From the NCBI RefSeq assembly GCF_016865525.2, contig NZ_CP075169.1, positions 496,337-560,336 on the forward strand: DNA of 64,000 bases. Reading direction: 5' to 3'. The position numbers were made by a program, and so were the translations under genes. The stretch comes from Sodalis ligni (lineage in GTDB: Bacteria; Pseudomonadota; Gammaproteobacteria; Enterobacterales; Enterobacteriaceae). The notes beneath the pieces were generated by a model. The model saw only the letters and a list, made by a program, of their open reading frames with translations. It searched no databases and had not been told where the DNA came from. This document shows positions 41,231-50,432 of this stretch, in pieces. Within the stretch, counting starts at the first letter, position 1, and each line of letters opens with the position of its first letter.

Positions 41231-43312
41231 CTATTGGGCATTTTCCCCCAATCGCCGCGATAGCCAGCGGCCGTGCTGCGGCCGCTGGCGCCAGGCAACC
41301 GACGAGATGGTATGCATTACTCCCAAATGGAACAGGATACGCCGCAGATGGCGTTCCATCGGGGTGCCCGGCTGCTCCGGCGTATCGCCGGCGGTGGCCA
41401 GTACCGGCTGTTCGCTGCTCGGACCATCGTATTCCAGCCGTTGCTGGCAGGTTTGCAGCGCCACCTCGCAGGCGGTCAGGTATTTTTCCGCCAGCATTGG
41501 CGTCAGCATGTAGTGATCCCGCGCCAGTATCGTCATGGCATTGATATGCTCAATAATAAACTGGCTATGGGTCACCCATAGGCGCATATCGATGAGGTAG
41601 CGGGAGTTGAAACCGGGCTCCTGCATGGCCTGGCTTAGCGAGGTGAACAGGGCGTTATGGGCCTGGTTGGCCCGCATACGGGCATAGGCCAGCGCCGCCG
41701 GCTCCGGATTCGCCTGTAATAACAGACGCAATGCGTCCTGATCCCTTTCCAGCGCCTGATGGGCGTTTTTGCGCAGCAGGCCGCTTTGCCACTGCGGCCA
41801 CAGCCAGAGCGTACCGCCGAACGCCAGCATGCATCCGATCAGGGTATCCACCAGCCGCGGTACCAGAAAATGCGTACCGTTCAGGGACAATAGCTGCAGG
41901 GTGTAAACGGCGGTTACGGTGAAGCCGGTCATCGCCAGGCCGTAATTTTTCCGCAAAACCAGGTAAGCCGCCAGGGTCACCACCAGCATAAACAATAAAA
42001 CCGTGCCGTCCCCCAGATGGAGCTGCAGGGTCGCGGCGGCGATAACCAGGCCGGCCAAGGTTCCCAGCGCCCGGTGCTGGATACGTACCCGGGTGGCGTT
42101 ATAGCCGTTCTGGCTGACAAACATCACCGTCATCAGAATCCAGTAGGGTTTAGGCAGGTTGAACACCAGTCCCAGGCTGCTGCCGATGGCCAGCATAATG
42201 CCCAGCCGGGCGGCGTTGCGCAGCGCCATGGATTTGAGCGAACAGTAGCTGCGCAGCGCCTGCCAGAAAGAGAGCCGTTGCTGGTTATCCGCCATGATAT
42301 CCCGCCGGTAGAGCGGACGTTGCGTCCTGAGCAGCCTGGCGATGCGGCTGAAGTGATAAAAACAAAATTGCCCCACCGGATTATCCGGATTTCGCTGGGC
42401 AATTTTTTCCACCGCCGACAGGGCTTCCGCCATGGTGAAACGGCCCGATAACCGATGATAAAGGATATCGTCCGCTACCACCCGCAGCCGGGCGGCAATC
42501 AATTGGGCATTATAGCGGATCACCGCTTCAGCGTGACTCTGCTCCACCAGCTTTTGCACTTCGTCCGGCTGATGCAAACTGACGGCGATATGCTCTTGCA
42601 GGTCCAGAGCCACCTGAAATGTCCGCAGCAGACGTTTGTACTGAAGCTGATGGTTGGCCGACAGCATATGCAGCTGCTGGTAAATTTGCGCAATCAGATC
42701 AATCACCCGCTGCTGCCGGGCAAACAGCGGCGGCAGGGCGGTTTCCGGGTCGGTATGCTGGGTCAGCAGGCTGTATTTCGCCTCGATATAATCCGCGAGC
42801 TCTCTATAGAGCAGGCTGAGGGTTTCCCGCATCGGCTGCTCTTTAAGCCATCGGAACCACAGGCCGGTAAACAGCCCGTACCAGGCGGTACCGGCGATAT
42901 ACAGCAGCGGCGGGATCCACACCGGGGCGTTGCCGGTCAGGCCGAGGGTAAAAATGGCGGCGATAAGGGAGGCGGGTAATAACCGCCCGTGCAACGGACT
43001 GATTTCACCGGTGACGCCCAGCGCCAGCGCCAGGCCCACCATGATAAAGGGCAAGGGTACGTGTACAAAGAGCAGCCACTGGATCAGTACGCTGCTGACG
43101 GCGAACAGCGTACCGCCGATGGCCAGGCGTTTAAAAAAGCGTTTATGCAGGGTATCCAGGCCGGCGATGTTGCAACAGGCGGGCACCAGGGAGAACAGCA
43201 GGCCGTTCTGCAGGCTGCCGAACAATAGCCCTATCGCCACCGGCAGGCAAAGCACGATGGTTTGCCGCAAGGCATAGTTGACTTCGGGGTGATAGATCAG
43301 TCGACGCCACAT
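41231..43312 (-). CDS. yhfK: FUSC-family inner-membrane protein YhfK
   Basis: 693 residues from the ATG at 43312, which gives MWRRLIYHPEVNYALRQ as in E. coli; an ATG eight codons earlier is possible. There are two sets of hydrophobic segments (residues about 20-150 and 375-510) separated by a soluble helical region: the fusaric-acid-resistance/YccS-like layout. It may export aromatic or organic acids; no substrate is established. Between argD and crp, as in E. coli. Confidence 0.92.
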   Translation of the reverse strand: MWRRLIYHPEVNYALRQTIVLCLPVAIGLLFGSLQNGLLFSLVPACCNIAGLDTLHKRFFKRLAIGGTLFAVSSVLIQWLLFVHVPLPFIMVGLALALGVTGEISPLHGRLLPASLIAAIFTLGLTGNAPVWIPPLLYIAGTAWYGLFTGLWFRWLKEQPMRETLSLLYRELADYIEAKYSLLTQHTDPETALPPLFARQQRVIDLIAQIYQQLHMLSANHQLQYKRLLRTFQVALDLQEHIAVSLHQPDEVQKLVEQSHAEAVIRYNAQLIAARLRVVADDILYHRLSGRFTMAEALSAVEKIAQRNPDNPVGQFCFYHFSRIARLLRTQRPLYRRDIMADNQQRLSFWQALRSYCSLKSMALRNAARLGIMLAIGSSLGLVFNLPKPYWILMTVMFVSQNGYNATRVRIQHRALGTLAGLVIAAATLQLHLGDGTVLLFMLVVTLAAYLVLRKNYGLAMTGFTVTAVYTLQLLSLNGTHFLVPRLVDTLIGCMLAFGGTLWLWPQWQSGLLRKNAHQALERDQDALRLLLQANPEPAALAYARMRANQAHNALFTSLSQAMQEPGFNSRYLIDMRLWVTHSQFIIEHINAMTILARDHYMLTPMLAEKYLTACEVALQTCQQRLEYDGPSSEQPVLATAGDTPEQPGTPMERHLRRILFHLGVMHTISSVAWRQRPQHGRWLSRRLGENAQ

Positions 43313-43363
43313 GCTGCCAACAAGCAGGCGTGGCACAGAGTACCACGCCTGTTTGATTAACGT

Positions 43364-43996
43364 TTAACGCGTACCGTAAACGACAATGGTCTTGCCGTGT
43401 GCGGAGATGAGATTTTGATCTTCCAGCATTTTCAGAATACGGCCCACCGTTTCGCGGGAACAGCCGACAATCTGGCCGATTTCCTGGCGGGTAATCTTGA
43501 TTTGCATGCCGTCGGGGTGGGTCATGGCGTCGGGTTGTTTCGCCAGATTAAGCAAGGTTTGCGCGATACGTCCCGTGACGTCGAGAAACGCCAGATTACC
43601 GACTTTTTCCGAGGTGACCTGCAAGCGGCTGGCCATCTGCGCCGACAGACGCATCAGGATATCCGGATTCACCTGAATCAGTTGCCGGAATTTTTTATAA
43701 GAAATTTCAGCCACTTCACAAGCGGTTTTCGCACGAACCCAGGCGCTGCGCTCCTGGCCTTCTTCGAATAAGCCCAATTCCCCGATAAAATCCCCCTGGT
43801 TAAGGTAGGACAAGATCATCTCTTTACCTTCTTCATCTTTTATCAGCACCGCGACGGCGCCTTTGACGATGTAGTAAAGTGTTTCAGCTTTTTCGCCTTG
43901 ATGTATTAGCGTACTCTTCGATGGATACTTGTGAATATGGCAATGAGACAGGAACCATTCGAGAGTCGGGTCTGTTTGCGGTTTGCCGAGAACCAT
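43364..43996 (-). CDS. crp: cAMP receptor protein
   Basis: 210 residues, nearly identical to E. coli CRP. cAMP-binding residues in [23 protein letters not shown]-recognition helix in [20 protein letters not shown]. It is the master regulator of carbon catabolism, and the pentose genes at the right of the window are likely targets. The ribosome site GAGGATAACAGCGAATG is conserved. Two perfect hairpins sit in the upstream leader (44020-44042 and 44077-44093). Confidence 0.98.
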   Translation of the reverse strand: MVLGKPQTDPTLEWFLSHCHIHKYPSKSTLIHQGEKAETLYYIVKGAVAVLIKDEEGKEMILSYLNQGDFIGELGLFEEGQERSAWVRAKTACEVAEISYKKFRQLIQVNPDILMRLSAQMASRLQVTSEKVGNLAFLDVTGRIAQTLLNLAKQPDAMTHPDGMQIKITRQEIGQIVGCSRETVGRILKMLEDQNLISAHGKTIVVYGTR

Positions 43997-44310
43997 TCGC
44001 TGTTATCCTCTTTTGTCATCGATGTCCTTGTTCAGGACATCGTATTCCCTATTACGGCGCTGTTTTATCGATCCATCTCCGTTGTAAACGGAGCGACGTT
44101 AGGGAACTTATTAGGGTCTGGTTTTAGTGATGTTCCGATCGCTCTCTTGCCCTTTCATTATCATGAGGTCGATCCAGCCTTGTTTTTAGCATAGGTTTGA
44201 AGCAGTGTCTTCTGTTGTCTTGCATCAGCATGAAGTATGTTAGGTAACATTGCCACCTTTCCAATAAAAATGTAGGGTGCAGGAAAAACTTTTTATCTGG
44301 AGTCATCATA
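43997..44310. other. crp-yhfA divergent region with two hairpins in the crp leader
   Basis: 314 bases without a gene. CGATGTCC (44020-44027) pairs with GGACATCG (44035-44042), 7-base loop. CTCCGTT (44077-44083) pairs with AACGGAG (44087-44093), 3-base loop. Both lie upstream of the crp ATG, the nearer one 24 bases away. crp is autoregulated in E. coli through sites in this region; no strong TGTGA-N6-TCACA box is obvious here. Confidence 0.55.
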
Positions 44311-44718
44311 ATGCAAGCACGAGTAAAATGGGTCGAAGGTCTGTCTTTTATAGGTGAATCCGCCTCCGGCCACCAGATTTTGATGGATGGCAACGCAGGG
44401 GAAAAAGCGCCCAGCCCAATGGAAATGGTACTTATGGCGGCTGGGGGGTGCAGCGCCATCGACGTGGTATCGATTCTGCAAAAAGGGCGTCAGGATGTGC
44501 GTGATTGCGAAGTCAAGCTGACCTCTGAACGCCGCGACGAAGCGCCGAGGTTATTTACCCATATTAATTTACACTTTATAGTTTCCGGCACGGGGCTCAC
44601 CGACAAAATCGTCGAAAGGGCGGTGGAGCTGTCAGCGGAAAAGTATTGCTCGGTGTCTTTAATGCTCGGCAAATCCGTGAACGTTACCCATAGTTTTGAA
44701 GTGCGTTTGCCGTCCTGA
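44311..44718 (+). CDS. yhfA: OsmC/Ohr-family protein YhfA
   Basis: 135 residues. OsmC-like fold with MEMVLMAAGGCSAIDVVSIL carrying one conserved cysteine, and a second cysteine in EKYCSVSLML. OsmC proteins reduce organic peroxides using two cysteines; YhfA itself is little studied. Divergent from crp and likely to respond to CRP, by position. Confidence 0.93.
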   Translation: MQARVKWVEGLSFIGESASGHQILMDGNAGEKAPSPMEMVLMAAGGCSAIDVVSILQKGRQDVRDCEVKLTSERRDEAPRLFTHINLHFIVSGTGLTDKIVERAVELSAEKYCSVSLMLGKSVNVTHSFEVRLPS

Positions 44719-44764
44719 ATGACGGATGCGTTACCGCTGGCGCGACGCTCCGGCCGCGCCCGGT

Positions 44765-45634
44765 TTATTCAATGCGTTTGCCTTCCAGTAGCTGCTTTAC
44801 CAATGGTCCCATGATCAGTTCCATCGCCAGCCCCATTTTCCCTCCCGGTACCACCAGCGTATTGATATTGGAAATAAACGACCCCTGCAGCATCGCCAGC
44901 AGATAGGGGAAGTCGATATGATCCAGGCCGCGAAAGTGAATTACCACAAAGCTTTCGTCCAGCGAAGGGATGGCCTTGGCGGCAAAGGGGTTGGACGTGT
45001 CCACCGTGGGAACCCGTTGAAAATTGATATGGGTACGGGAAAACTGCGGTGTGATGTAGTTAATATAGTCTTCCATCGATCGCACCACGGAATCCATCAC
45101 CGCTTCCCGGGAGTGTCCGCGTTCGCTGGTATCGCGCACCAGCTTTTGTATCCATTCCAGGTTGACGATGGGTACTACACCCACCAGGAGATCCACATGC
45201 TGCGCCACATTATGGTGGTCGGTAACCACCCCGCCGTGCAGCCCCTCGTAAAACAGCACATCCGTCGGCTCCGGCAGCGGCTGCCAGGGAGTAAAGGTGC
45301 CGGGAATCTGATTGTAGGGAACGGCTTCGTCATAGGTGTGCAGATATTTTCGCGCTTTGCCGTGGCCGGTGAGCCCATACTGCAGGAAGGTGTGTTCCAA
45401 TAGGCCGAAGTCATTGGCTTCCGGCCCGAAATAGCTGATATGTCGCCCGAGATCGCGGGCCTTGCGAATGGCCATGTCCATTTCCGGACGGGTAAAATGG
45501 TGGAAACTGTCCCCTTCCAGCTCGGCGGCGTGAATATTCAACTGGTGAAAAATTTTACGGAAAGCCAAACTGGTGGTGGTGGTGCCGGCGCCGCTGGAGC
45601 CGGTAACGGCAATAATGGGATGTTGTGCTGACAT
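44765..45634 (-). CDS. prkB: Phosphoribulokinase-family protein PrkB
   Basis: 289 residues from the ATG at 45634; a longer frame to 45736 runs into an ERIC element and is rejected. P-loop AVTGSSGAGTTTTSLAFRKI and the phosphoribulokinase-like segments FYEGLHGGVVTDHHNVAQHV and KLVRDTSERGHSR. Similar to plant-type phosphoribulokinase, but most enterics lack Rubisco, so the real substrate is unknown. It sits between yhfA and yheU as in E. coli. Confidence 0.93.
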   Translation of the reverse strand: MSAQHPIIAVTGSSGAGTTTTSLAFRKIFHQLNIHAAELEGDSFHHFTRPEMDMAIRKARDLGRHISYFGPEANDFGLLEHTFLQYGLTGHGKARKYLHTYDEAVPYNQIPGTFTPWQPLPEPTDVLFYEGLHGGVVTDHHNVAQHVDLLVGVVPIVNLEWIQKLVRDTSERGHSREAVMDSVVRSMEDYINYITPQFSRTHINFQRVPTVDTSNPFAAKAIPSLDESFVVIHFRGLDHIDFPYLLAMLQGSFISNINTLVVPGGKMGLAMELIMGPLVKQLLEGKRIE

Positions 45635-45665
45635 GGTAACCCTACGCTTCGTTATATGGCGGCGT

Positions 45666-45730
45666 GATACCCTCAATAATTCAGGTTGCAGGAAAGCGGA
45701 CGCACCTGCAACTTGAAGTATGACGGGTAG
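45666..45730 (+). repeat. Internally deleted ERIC element (65 bp)
   Basis: Only the two ends remain: ATACCCTCAATAATTCAGG and the terminal CAACTTGAAGTATGACGGGT. The central 60 or so bases of the standard 127-bp element are missing. Located between prkB and yheU. Confidence 0.8.
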
Positions 45731-45799
45731 ATTCACATGCGCCCGGCATGAAAGACTTGATTATTGTTATCATGTTTAGCGGCGCAGGGCCAATTTGCG

Positions 45800-46024
45800 T
45801 TATTCCGGATGAAACTGGCCGCGGGGCATAATATTGATGGTCTCATGCAGTTCCGACCATACCACTACCGCTTCGCCGCTTATCAGTTGACGTTTGACAT
45901 CGGCGACTTTGGCCTCCAGTGTCTTTTCCTGTTCGCCGTAATCGGTGCCTTCTCGCAAGACAAAGGATTCAAGCAGGTTATACAGGGTGTCGGAGTCGAT
46001 TTCTTCCCACGGAATAATCATCAT
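45800..46024 (-). CDS. yheU: UPF0270 family protein YheU
   Basis: 74 residues, matching E. coli YheU along its length: [20 protein letters not shown], then [20 protein letters not shown]. Function unknown. In E. coli the upstream neighbour is yheT (hydrolase); here that gene is absent and an RhtB-type exporter lies on the other strand. Confidence 0.93.
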   Translation of the reverse strand: MMIIPWEEIDSDTLYNLLESFVLREGTDYGEQEKTLEAKVADVKRQLISGEAVVVWSELHETINIMPRGQFHPE

Positions 46025-46144
46025 GTTATGTCCAGTTTGTTAATGATTCAATGCCTTGAGGAAATTTCACCAGCAAAGCCTTGTGCGGATACAGGCGCGC
46101 TGTTAGTTTCTTACCTTCATTAAAGGGAGAGGAGCCCCCGAAAC

Positions 46145-46747
46145 GTGGAACCGAGTCTTTTTCTTTCAATGTTGGGTTTTCTTTGGGTCGCTGCCATTAC
46201 GCCCGGTCCTAATAATATGCTGCTCACCGCTTCCGGCGCGAATTTCGGTTTTTGGCGTTCAATGCCGTTGATGCTGGGTATTATGCTCGGGATGCAGTGC
46301 ATATTGCTATTGGTGGCTTTCGGTATCGGCGGTTTAATTACCCTGTATCCGTCATTGCATTTTATGCTCAAAGTGGCCGGTTCCCTTTATCTGCTGTGGT
46401 TAGCCTGGAAGATTGCCACCGCGGCGTATGAAACATTGGAGACGGATGCGCCGCCGCCACGCCCCATTCCGTTTTACCAGGGCGGACTGCTGCAGTTCCT
46501 GAATCCCAAAGCCTGGTTGATGGCGCTGGGGGCGGTAGCCAGCTTCAGCCTGACGGGTAATGCCTATATTACTTCAGTGGGGGCCATCAGTATTGGTATT
46601 GTGACGGTGAATATCGTTTCCGGGACTATTTGGCTCGGCTTTGGTACGCTTATCGGCCGTTTGCTCAGCAGTAAACGCGCCTGGACGGTATTTAATGTCG
46701 CCATGGGATTGCTTACCGCGGCCTGCGTGCTGTTGATTTGGCGCTGA
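46145..46747 (+). CDS. LysE/RhtB-family exporter
   Basis: 200 residues from a GTG start with a strong AGGAG upstream. Six hydrophobic segments and the family signature near the N-terminus, AAITPGPNNMLLTASGANFG. Such carriers export amino acids or cysteine-like compounds; it resembles the YfiK/EamB group, but the substrate is not determinable. It occupies the place where yheT is expected. The 1.6-kb tandem array begins 18 bases after its stop. Confidence 0.9.
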   Translation: MEPSLFLSMLGFLWVAAITPGPNNMLLTASGANFGFWRSMPLMLGIMLGMQCILLLVAFGIGGLITLYPSLHFMLKVAGSLYLLWLAWKIATAAYETLETDAPPPRPIPFYQGGLLQFLNPKAWLMALGAVASFSLTGNAYITSVGAISIGIVTVNIVSGTIWLGFGTLIGRLLSSKRAWTVFNVAMGLLTAACVLLIWR

Positions 46748-46765
46748 TAAGGCCGCGCAATTTTT

Positions 46766-48365
46766 GCGGTCTTCCTTTAACACGCTCGGTTCACGCGCCG
46801 GTGATCGCGGGCTTACCGTGCCATGAGGCGCTCCGGCGGGCGGGAAAAACCACGCCCGCTTCGACCTCATTGGCGCGGTCTCCCTTTAACACGTTCGGTT
46901 CACGCGCTGGTGATCGCGGGCCTACCGTGCCATGAGGCGCTCCGGCGGGCGGGAAAACCACGCCCGCTTCGACCTCATTGGCGCGGTCTCCCTTTAACAC
47001 GCTCGGTTCACGCGCCGGCGATCGCGGGCCTACCGTGCCATGAGGCGCTCTGGCGGACGGGAAAACCACGCCCGCTTCGACCTCATTGGCGCGGTCTCCC
47101 TTTAACACGTTCGGTTCACGCGCCGGTGATCGCGGGCCTACCGTGCCATGAGGCGCTCCGGCGGGCGGGAAAACCACGCCCGCTTCGACCTCATTGGCGC
47201 GGTCTCCCTTTAACACGCCCGGTGCGGCTTCGGTGCTGGCGCGGTCTTCCTTTAACACGCTCGGTTCACGCGCCGGTGATCGCGGGCTTACCGTGCCATG
47301 AGGCGCTCCGGCGGGCGGGAAAAACCACGCCCGCTTCGACCTCATTGGCGCGGTCTCCCTTTAACACGTTCGGTTCACGCGCTGGTGATCGCGGGCCTAC
47401 CGTGCCATGAGGCGCTCCGGCGGGCGGGAAAACCACGCCCGCTTCGACCTCATTGGCGCGGTCTCCCTTTAACACGCTCGGTTCACGCGCCGGCGATCGC
47501 GGGCCTACCGTGCCATGAGGCGCTCCGGCGGGCGTGAAAACCACGCCCGCTTCGACCTCATTGGCGCGGTCTCCCTTTAACACGTTCGGTTCACGCGCCG
47601 GCGATCGCGGGCCTACCGTGCCATGAGGCGCTCCGGCGGGCGTGAAAACCACGCCCGCTTCGACCTCATTGGCGCGGTCTCCCTTTAACACGTTCGGTTC
47701 ACGCGCCGGTGATCGCGGGCCTACCGTGCCATGAGGCGCTCCGGCGGGCGGGAAAACCACGCCCGCTTCGACCTCATTGGCGCGGTCTCCCTTTAACACG
47801 CTCGGTTCACGCGCCGGTGATCGCGGGCCTACCGTGCCATGAGGCGCTCCGGCGGGCGGGAAAACCACGCCCGCTTCGACCTCATTGGCGCGGTCTCCCT
47901 TTAACACGCTCGGTTCACGCGCCGCTGATCGCGGGCCTACCGTGCCATGAGGCGCTCCGGCGGGCGGGAAAACCACGCCCGCTTCGACCTCATTGGCGCG
48001 GTCTCCCTTTAACACGTTCGGTTCACGCGCCGGCGATCGCGGGCCTACCGTGCCATTAGGCGCTCCGGCGGGCGGGAAAACCACGCCCGCTTCGACCTCA
48101 TTGGCGCGGTCTCCCTTTAACACGTTCGGTTCACGCGCCGGCGATCGCGGGCCTACCGTGCCATGAGGCGCTCCGGCGGGCGGGAAAACCACGCCCGCTT
48201 CGACCTCATTGGCGCGGTCTCCCTTTAACACGTTCGGTTCACGCGCCGGTGATCGCGGGCCTACCGTGCCATGAGGCGCTCTGGCGGGCGGGAAAACCAC
48301 GCCCGCTTCGACCTCATTGGCGCGGTCTCCCTTTAACACGCCCGGTGCAGCTTCGGTGCTGGCGG
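46766..48365 (+). repeat. Tandem array: 14 units of a 108-bp structured repeat
   Basis: Fourteen head-to-tail units; successive TTAACAC anchors are 108 bases apart, 109 in units 1 and 5 with an extra A in the loop. Each unit folds on itself: ACCGTGCCATGAGG pairs with CCTCATTGGCGCGGT (one bulge, one wobble), and inside it GCGGGCG pairs with CGCCCGC around the loop GGAAAACCA. A linker TCTCCCTTTAACACG and a variable spacer join units. A 42-base interruption (about 47210-47251) separates units 1-4 from 5-14; both blocks start and end with the same private variants, so a larger duplication took place. Long open frames on both strands arise because 108 is divisible by three; they are not called as genes. 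Lies between converging genes. Confidence 0.9.
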
Positions 48366-48379
48366 TTGACTATAAAGGG

Positions 48380-50302
48380 CTATTCCCCTTCAAACTCTTT
48401 TATCAGGGTTTCAAGCTGTTCCTGGGCATCCAGCCACGCTGTTTCCGCCTGTTCCAACTGGGATTTTACCTGGGCCTGGCGCTGCAGACAGGCGGCGAGA
48501 TCTCCTTTACGGGCGATATCGTACAGCGCTGAATCCGCCAGCTCGGCTTCCACTTTCGCCAGTTCGTTGCCCAGGGTTTCCAGCGCTTTTTCGTGGCGTT
48601 CGATGGATTTGCGCAGCGGCTGGGTTTGGCTGCGGAACTCGGCTTCGCGCCGCTTTTGGTCCTTTCTGGCCTGGGCGTTATTGGCGGAGGCGGGCAGATC
48701 CTCGCGGCCGTCGGCGCCCTGCGCCGCCTGGCGCTGCTGGTCCGCCAGCCATTGCTGGTAATCCTCCAGGTCTCCCTCGAAGGGCTCTACCAGCCCGTCA
48801 TGAACCAGATAGAAATCGTCGGTGGTGGAACGCAGCAAATGCCGGTCATGGGATACCACTACCAGGGCGCCCTCAAAGTCAATCAGCGCCTCGGTGAGCG
48901 CCTGGCGCATATCCAGATCCAGATGGTTGGTGGGCTCATCCAGCAACAGCAGGTTAGGGCGCTGCCAGACGATCAGCGCCAGCACCAGCCGGGCTTTCTC
49001 GCCGCCGGAGAACCGTTCCGTACGCTCGGTGACCTTATCACCCTGAAAACCAAATCCGCCGAGATAATCCCGCAGCGCCTGCTCATACTCCTGCGGCGCC
49101 ATCCGGTTCATATGCTGCAGCGGCGATTCGTCGGCCCGTAGGAACTCCAGCTGATGCTGGGCGAAATAGCCGAGCTTGATGCCTTTGGCCAGGGAGACCC
49201 TGCCCGACTGAGGCTCCAGCGTGCCGGCCAGCAGTTTGATAAGCGTTGATTTACCGGCGCCGTTGCGTCCCAGCAGCCCGATGCGCGAACCGGGCACCAG
49301 GTTAAACTTGATGGAATTCAGGACAGTGCGATCGCCATAGCCGGCGCTGACCTTTTCCATCGTCAGTAATGGATTGGGCAGGCTTTCCGGGGCGCGAAAC
49401 CGGAATTGGAACGGATTATCCACATGGGCCGGAGCAATAAGCTCCATGCGTTCCAGCATTTTAATCCGGCTCTGCGCCTGGCGGGATTTGGTGGCTTTGG
49501 CGCGGAAGCGGTCGATGTAATGCTGCAGGTGCGCCACTTTTTCCTGCTGATGCTGATAAAGGGACTGCTGTTGCGCCAGTTTGGTCACACGTTGCAGCTC
49601 AAAAGAGGAATAATTACCGGTATATTCGTTCAATGACTGCTGTTCGATATGGAGTATCTTATTGACGACGGGATCGAGGAAGTCCCGGTCATGGGAAATC
49701 AGGATCAGCGTGCCGTTGTAATTTTTCAGCCACTTTTCCAGCCACATGACCGCATCAAGATCCAGATGGTTGGTGGGTTCATCCAGCAGCAGCAAATCGG
49801 AACGGCAGATCAGCGCCTGCGCCAGGTTAAGGCGCATCCGCCAGCCGCCGGAAAAATCGCTCACCGGCTTTTGCAGCTGTTCCTGGCTGAAACCCAGGCC
49901 GTGCAGCAGGCTGGATGCGCGTGGCCGTATGGTCCAGGCGTCGATGACATCCAGTTTGCCATGCAGCGTGGCGATGGCGTGACCGTCATTTTTTTCGTTG
50001 GCCAGCTGTAATTCGGATTCCAACTGACGATATTCCCGATCGCCGTCGATAACATAGTCTATTGCCGGTTCGTCCAGCGCGGGCGTTTCCTGGTTTACCC
50101 AGGCCAGGGACCAGTTGGCCGGGTAAGTGACATTGCCGGCATCGGCGCTGAGTTCATGTTTCAACAATGCCAAAAGTGTTGATTTGCCGCAGCCGTTTTT
50201 GCCCACCAGCCCGACTTTTTGCCCCGGGTTTACCGTGGCGGTCGCATTATCAAGCAGTACCCGGGTACCGCGACGAATTTGCACAGATGAGAAGACAATC
50301 AT
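48380..50302 (-). CDS. yheS: ABC-F family ATPase YheS
   Basis: 640 residues with two ATPase domains. Walker A GKNGCGKST and GRNGAGKST; signatures FSGGWRMRLNLAQA and FSGGEKARLVLALI; Walker B LLLLDEPTNHLDLD twice. No membrane part. The C-terminal coiled-coil (residues about 540-640) is present. ABC-F proteins act on the ribosome (translation factors such as EttA). In place relative to kefG as in E. coli. Confidence 0.95.
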   Translation of the reverse strand: MIVFSSVQIRRGTRVLLDNATATVNPGQKVGLVGKNGCGKSTLLALLKHELSADAGNVTYPANWSLAWVNQETPALDEPAIDYVIDGDREYRQLESELQLANEKNDGHAIATLHGKLDVIDAWTIRPRASSLLHGLGFSQEQLQKPVSDFSGGWRMRLNLAQALICRSDLLLLDEPTNHLDLDAVMWLEKWLKNYNGTLILISHDRDFLDPVVNKILHIEQQSLNEYTGNYSSFELQRVTKLAQQQSLYQHQQEKVAHLQHYIDRFRAKATKSRQAQSRIKMLERMELIAPAHVDNPFQFRFRAPESLPNPLLTMEKVSAGYGDRTVLNSIKFNLVPGSRIGLLGRNGAGKSTLIKLLAGTLEPQSGRVSLAKGIKLGYFAQHQLEFLRADESPLQHMNRMAPQEYEQALRDYLGGFGFQGDKVTERTERFSGGEKARLVLALIVWQRPNLLLLDEPTNHLDLDMRQALTEALIDFEGALVVVSHDRHLLRSTTDDFYLVHDGLVEPFEGDLEDYQQWLADQQRQAAQGADGREDLPASANNAQARKDQKRREAEFRSQTQPLRKSIERHEKALETLGNELAKVEAELADSALYDIARKGDLAACLQRQAQVKSQLEQAETAWLDAQEQLETLIKEFEGE

Positions 50303-50432
50303 AAAGCGCCATAGTTTGAGAGTATGTTAAATTGACATTATTGAATGCAAGCCAGAGTGAAACGTCCTGGTTTTCGACTTCGCGGAGCATGGTAGCGGAA
50401 AACCCGCGCCCTGACGACGCTTTGGAGGGGAA

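Noticed and set aside
45635..45736. Upstream extension of prkB by 34 codons
   Set aside because: Runs through an ERIC element; family members start at 45634.
47266..48339. A 357-codon open frame on the minus strand made of a 36-residue repeat, with similar frames at 46791-47345 (minus) and 46823-47410 (plus)
   Set aside because: They follow the 108-bp array unit, which is divisible by three, so any stop-free frame stays open. The slyD-side array has a 107-bp period and cannot code, and base changes follow stem pairing, not codon position.
46766..48365. Tandem array considered as a CRISPR
   Set aside because: Units are 108 bp with no unique spacers and no cas genes nearby; neighbouring units are near-identical along their whole length.
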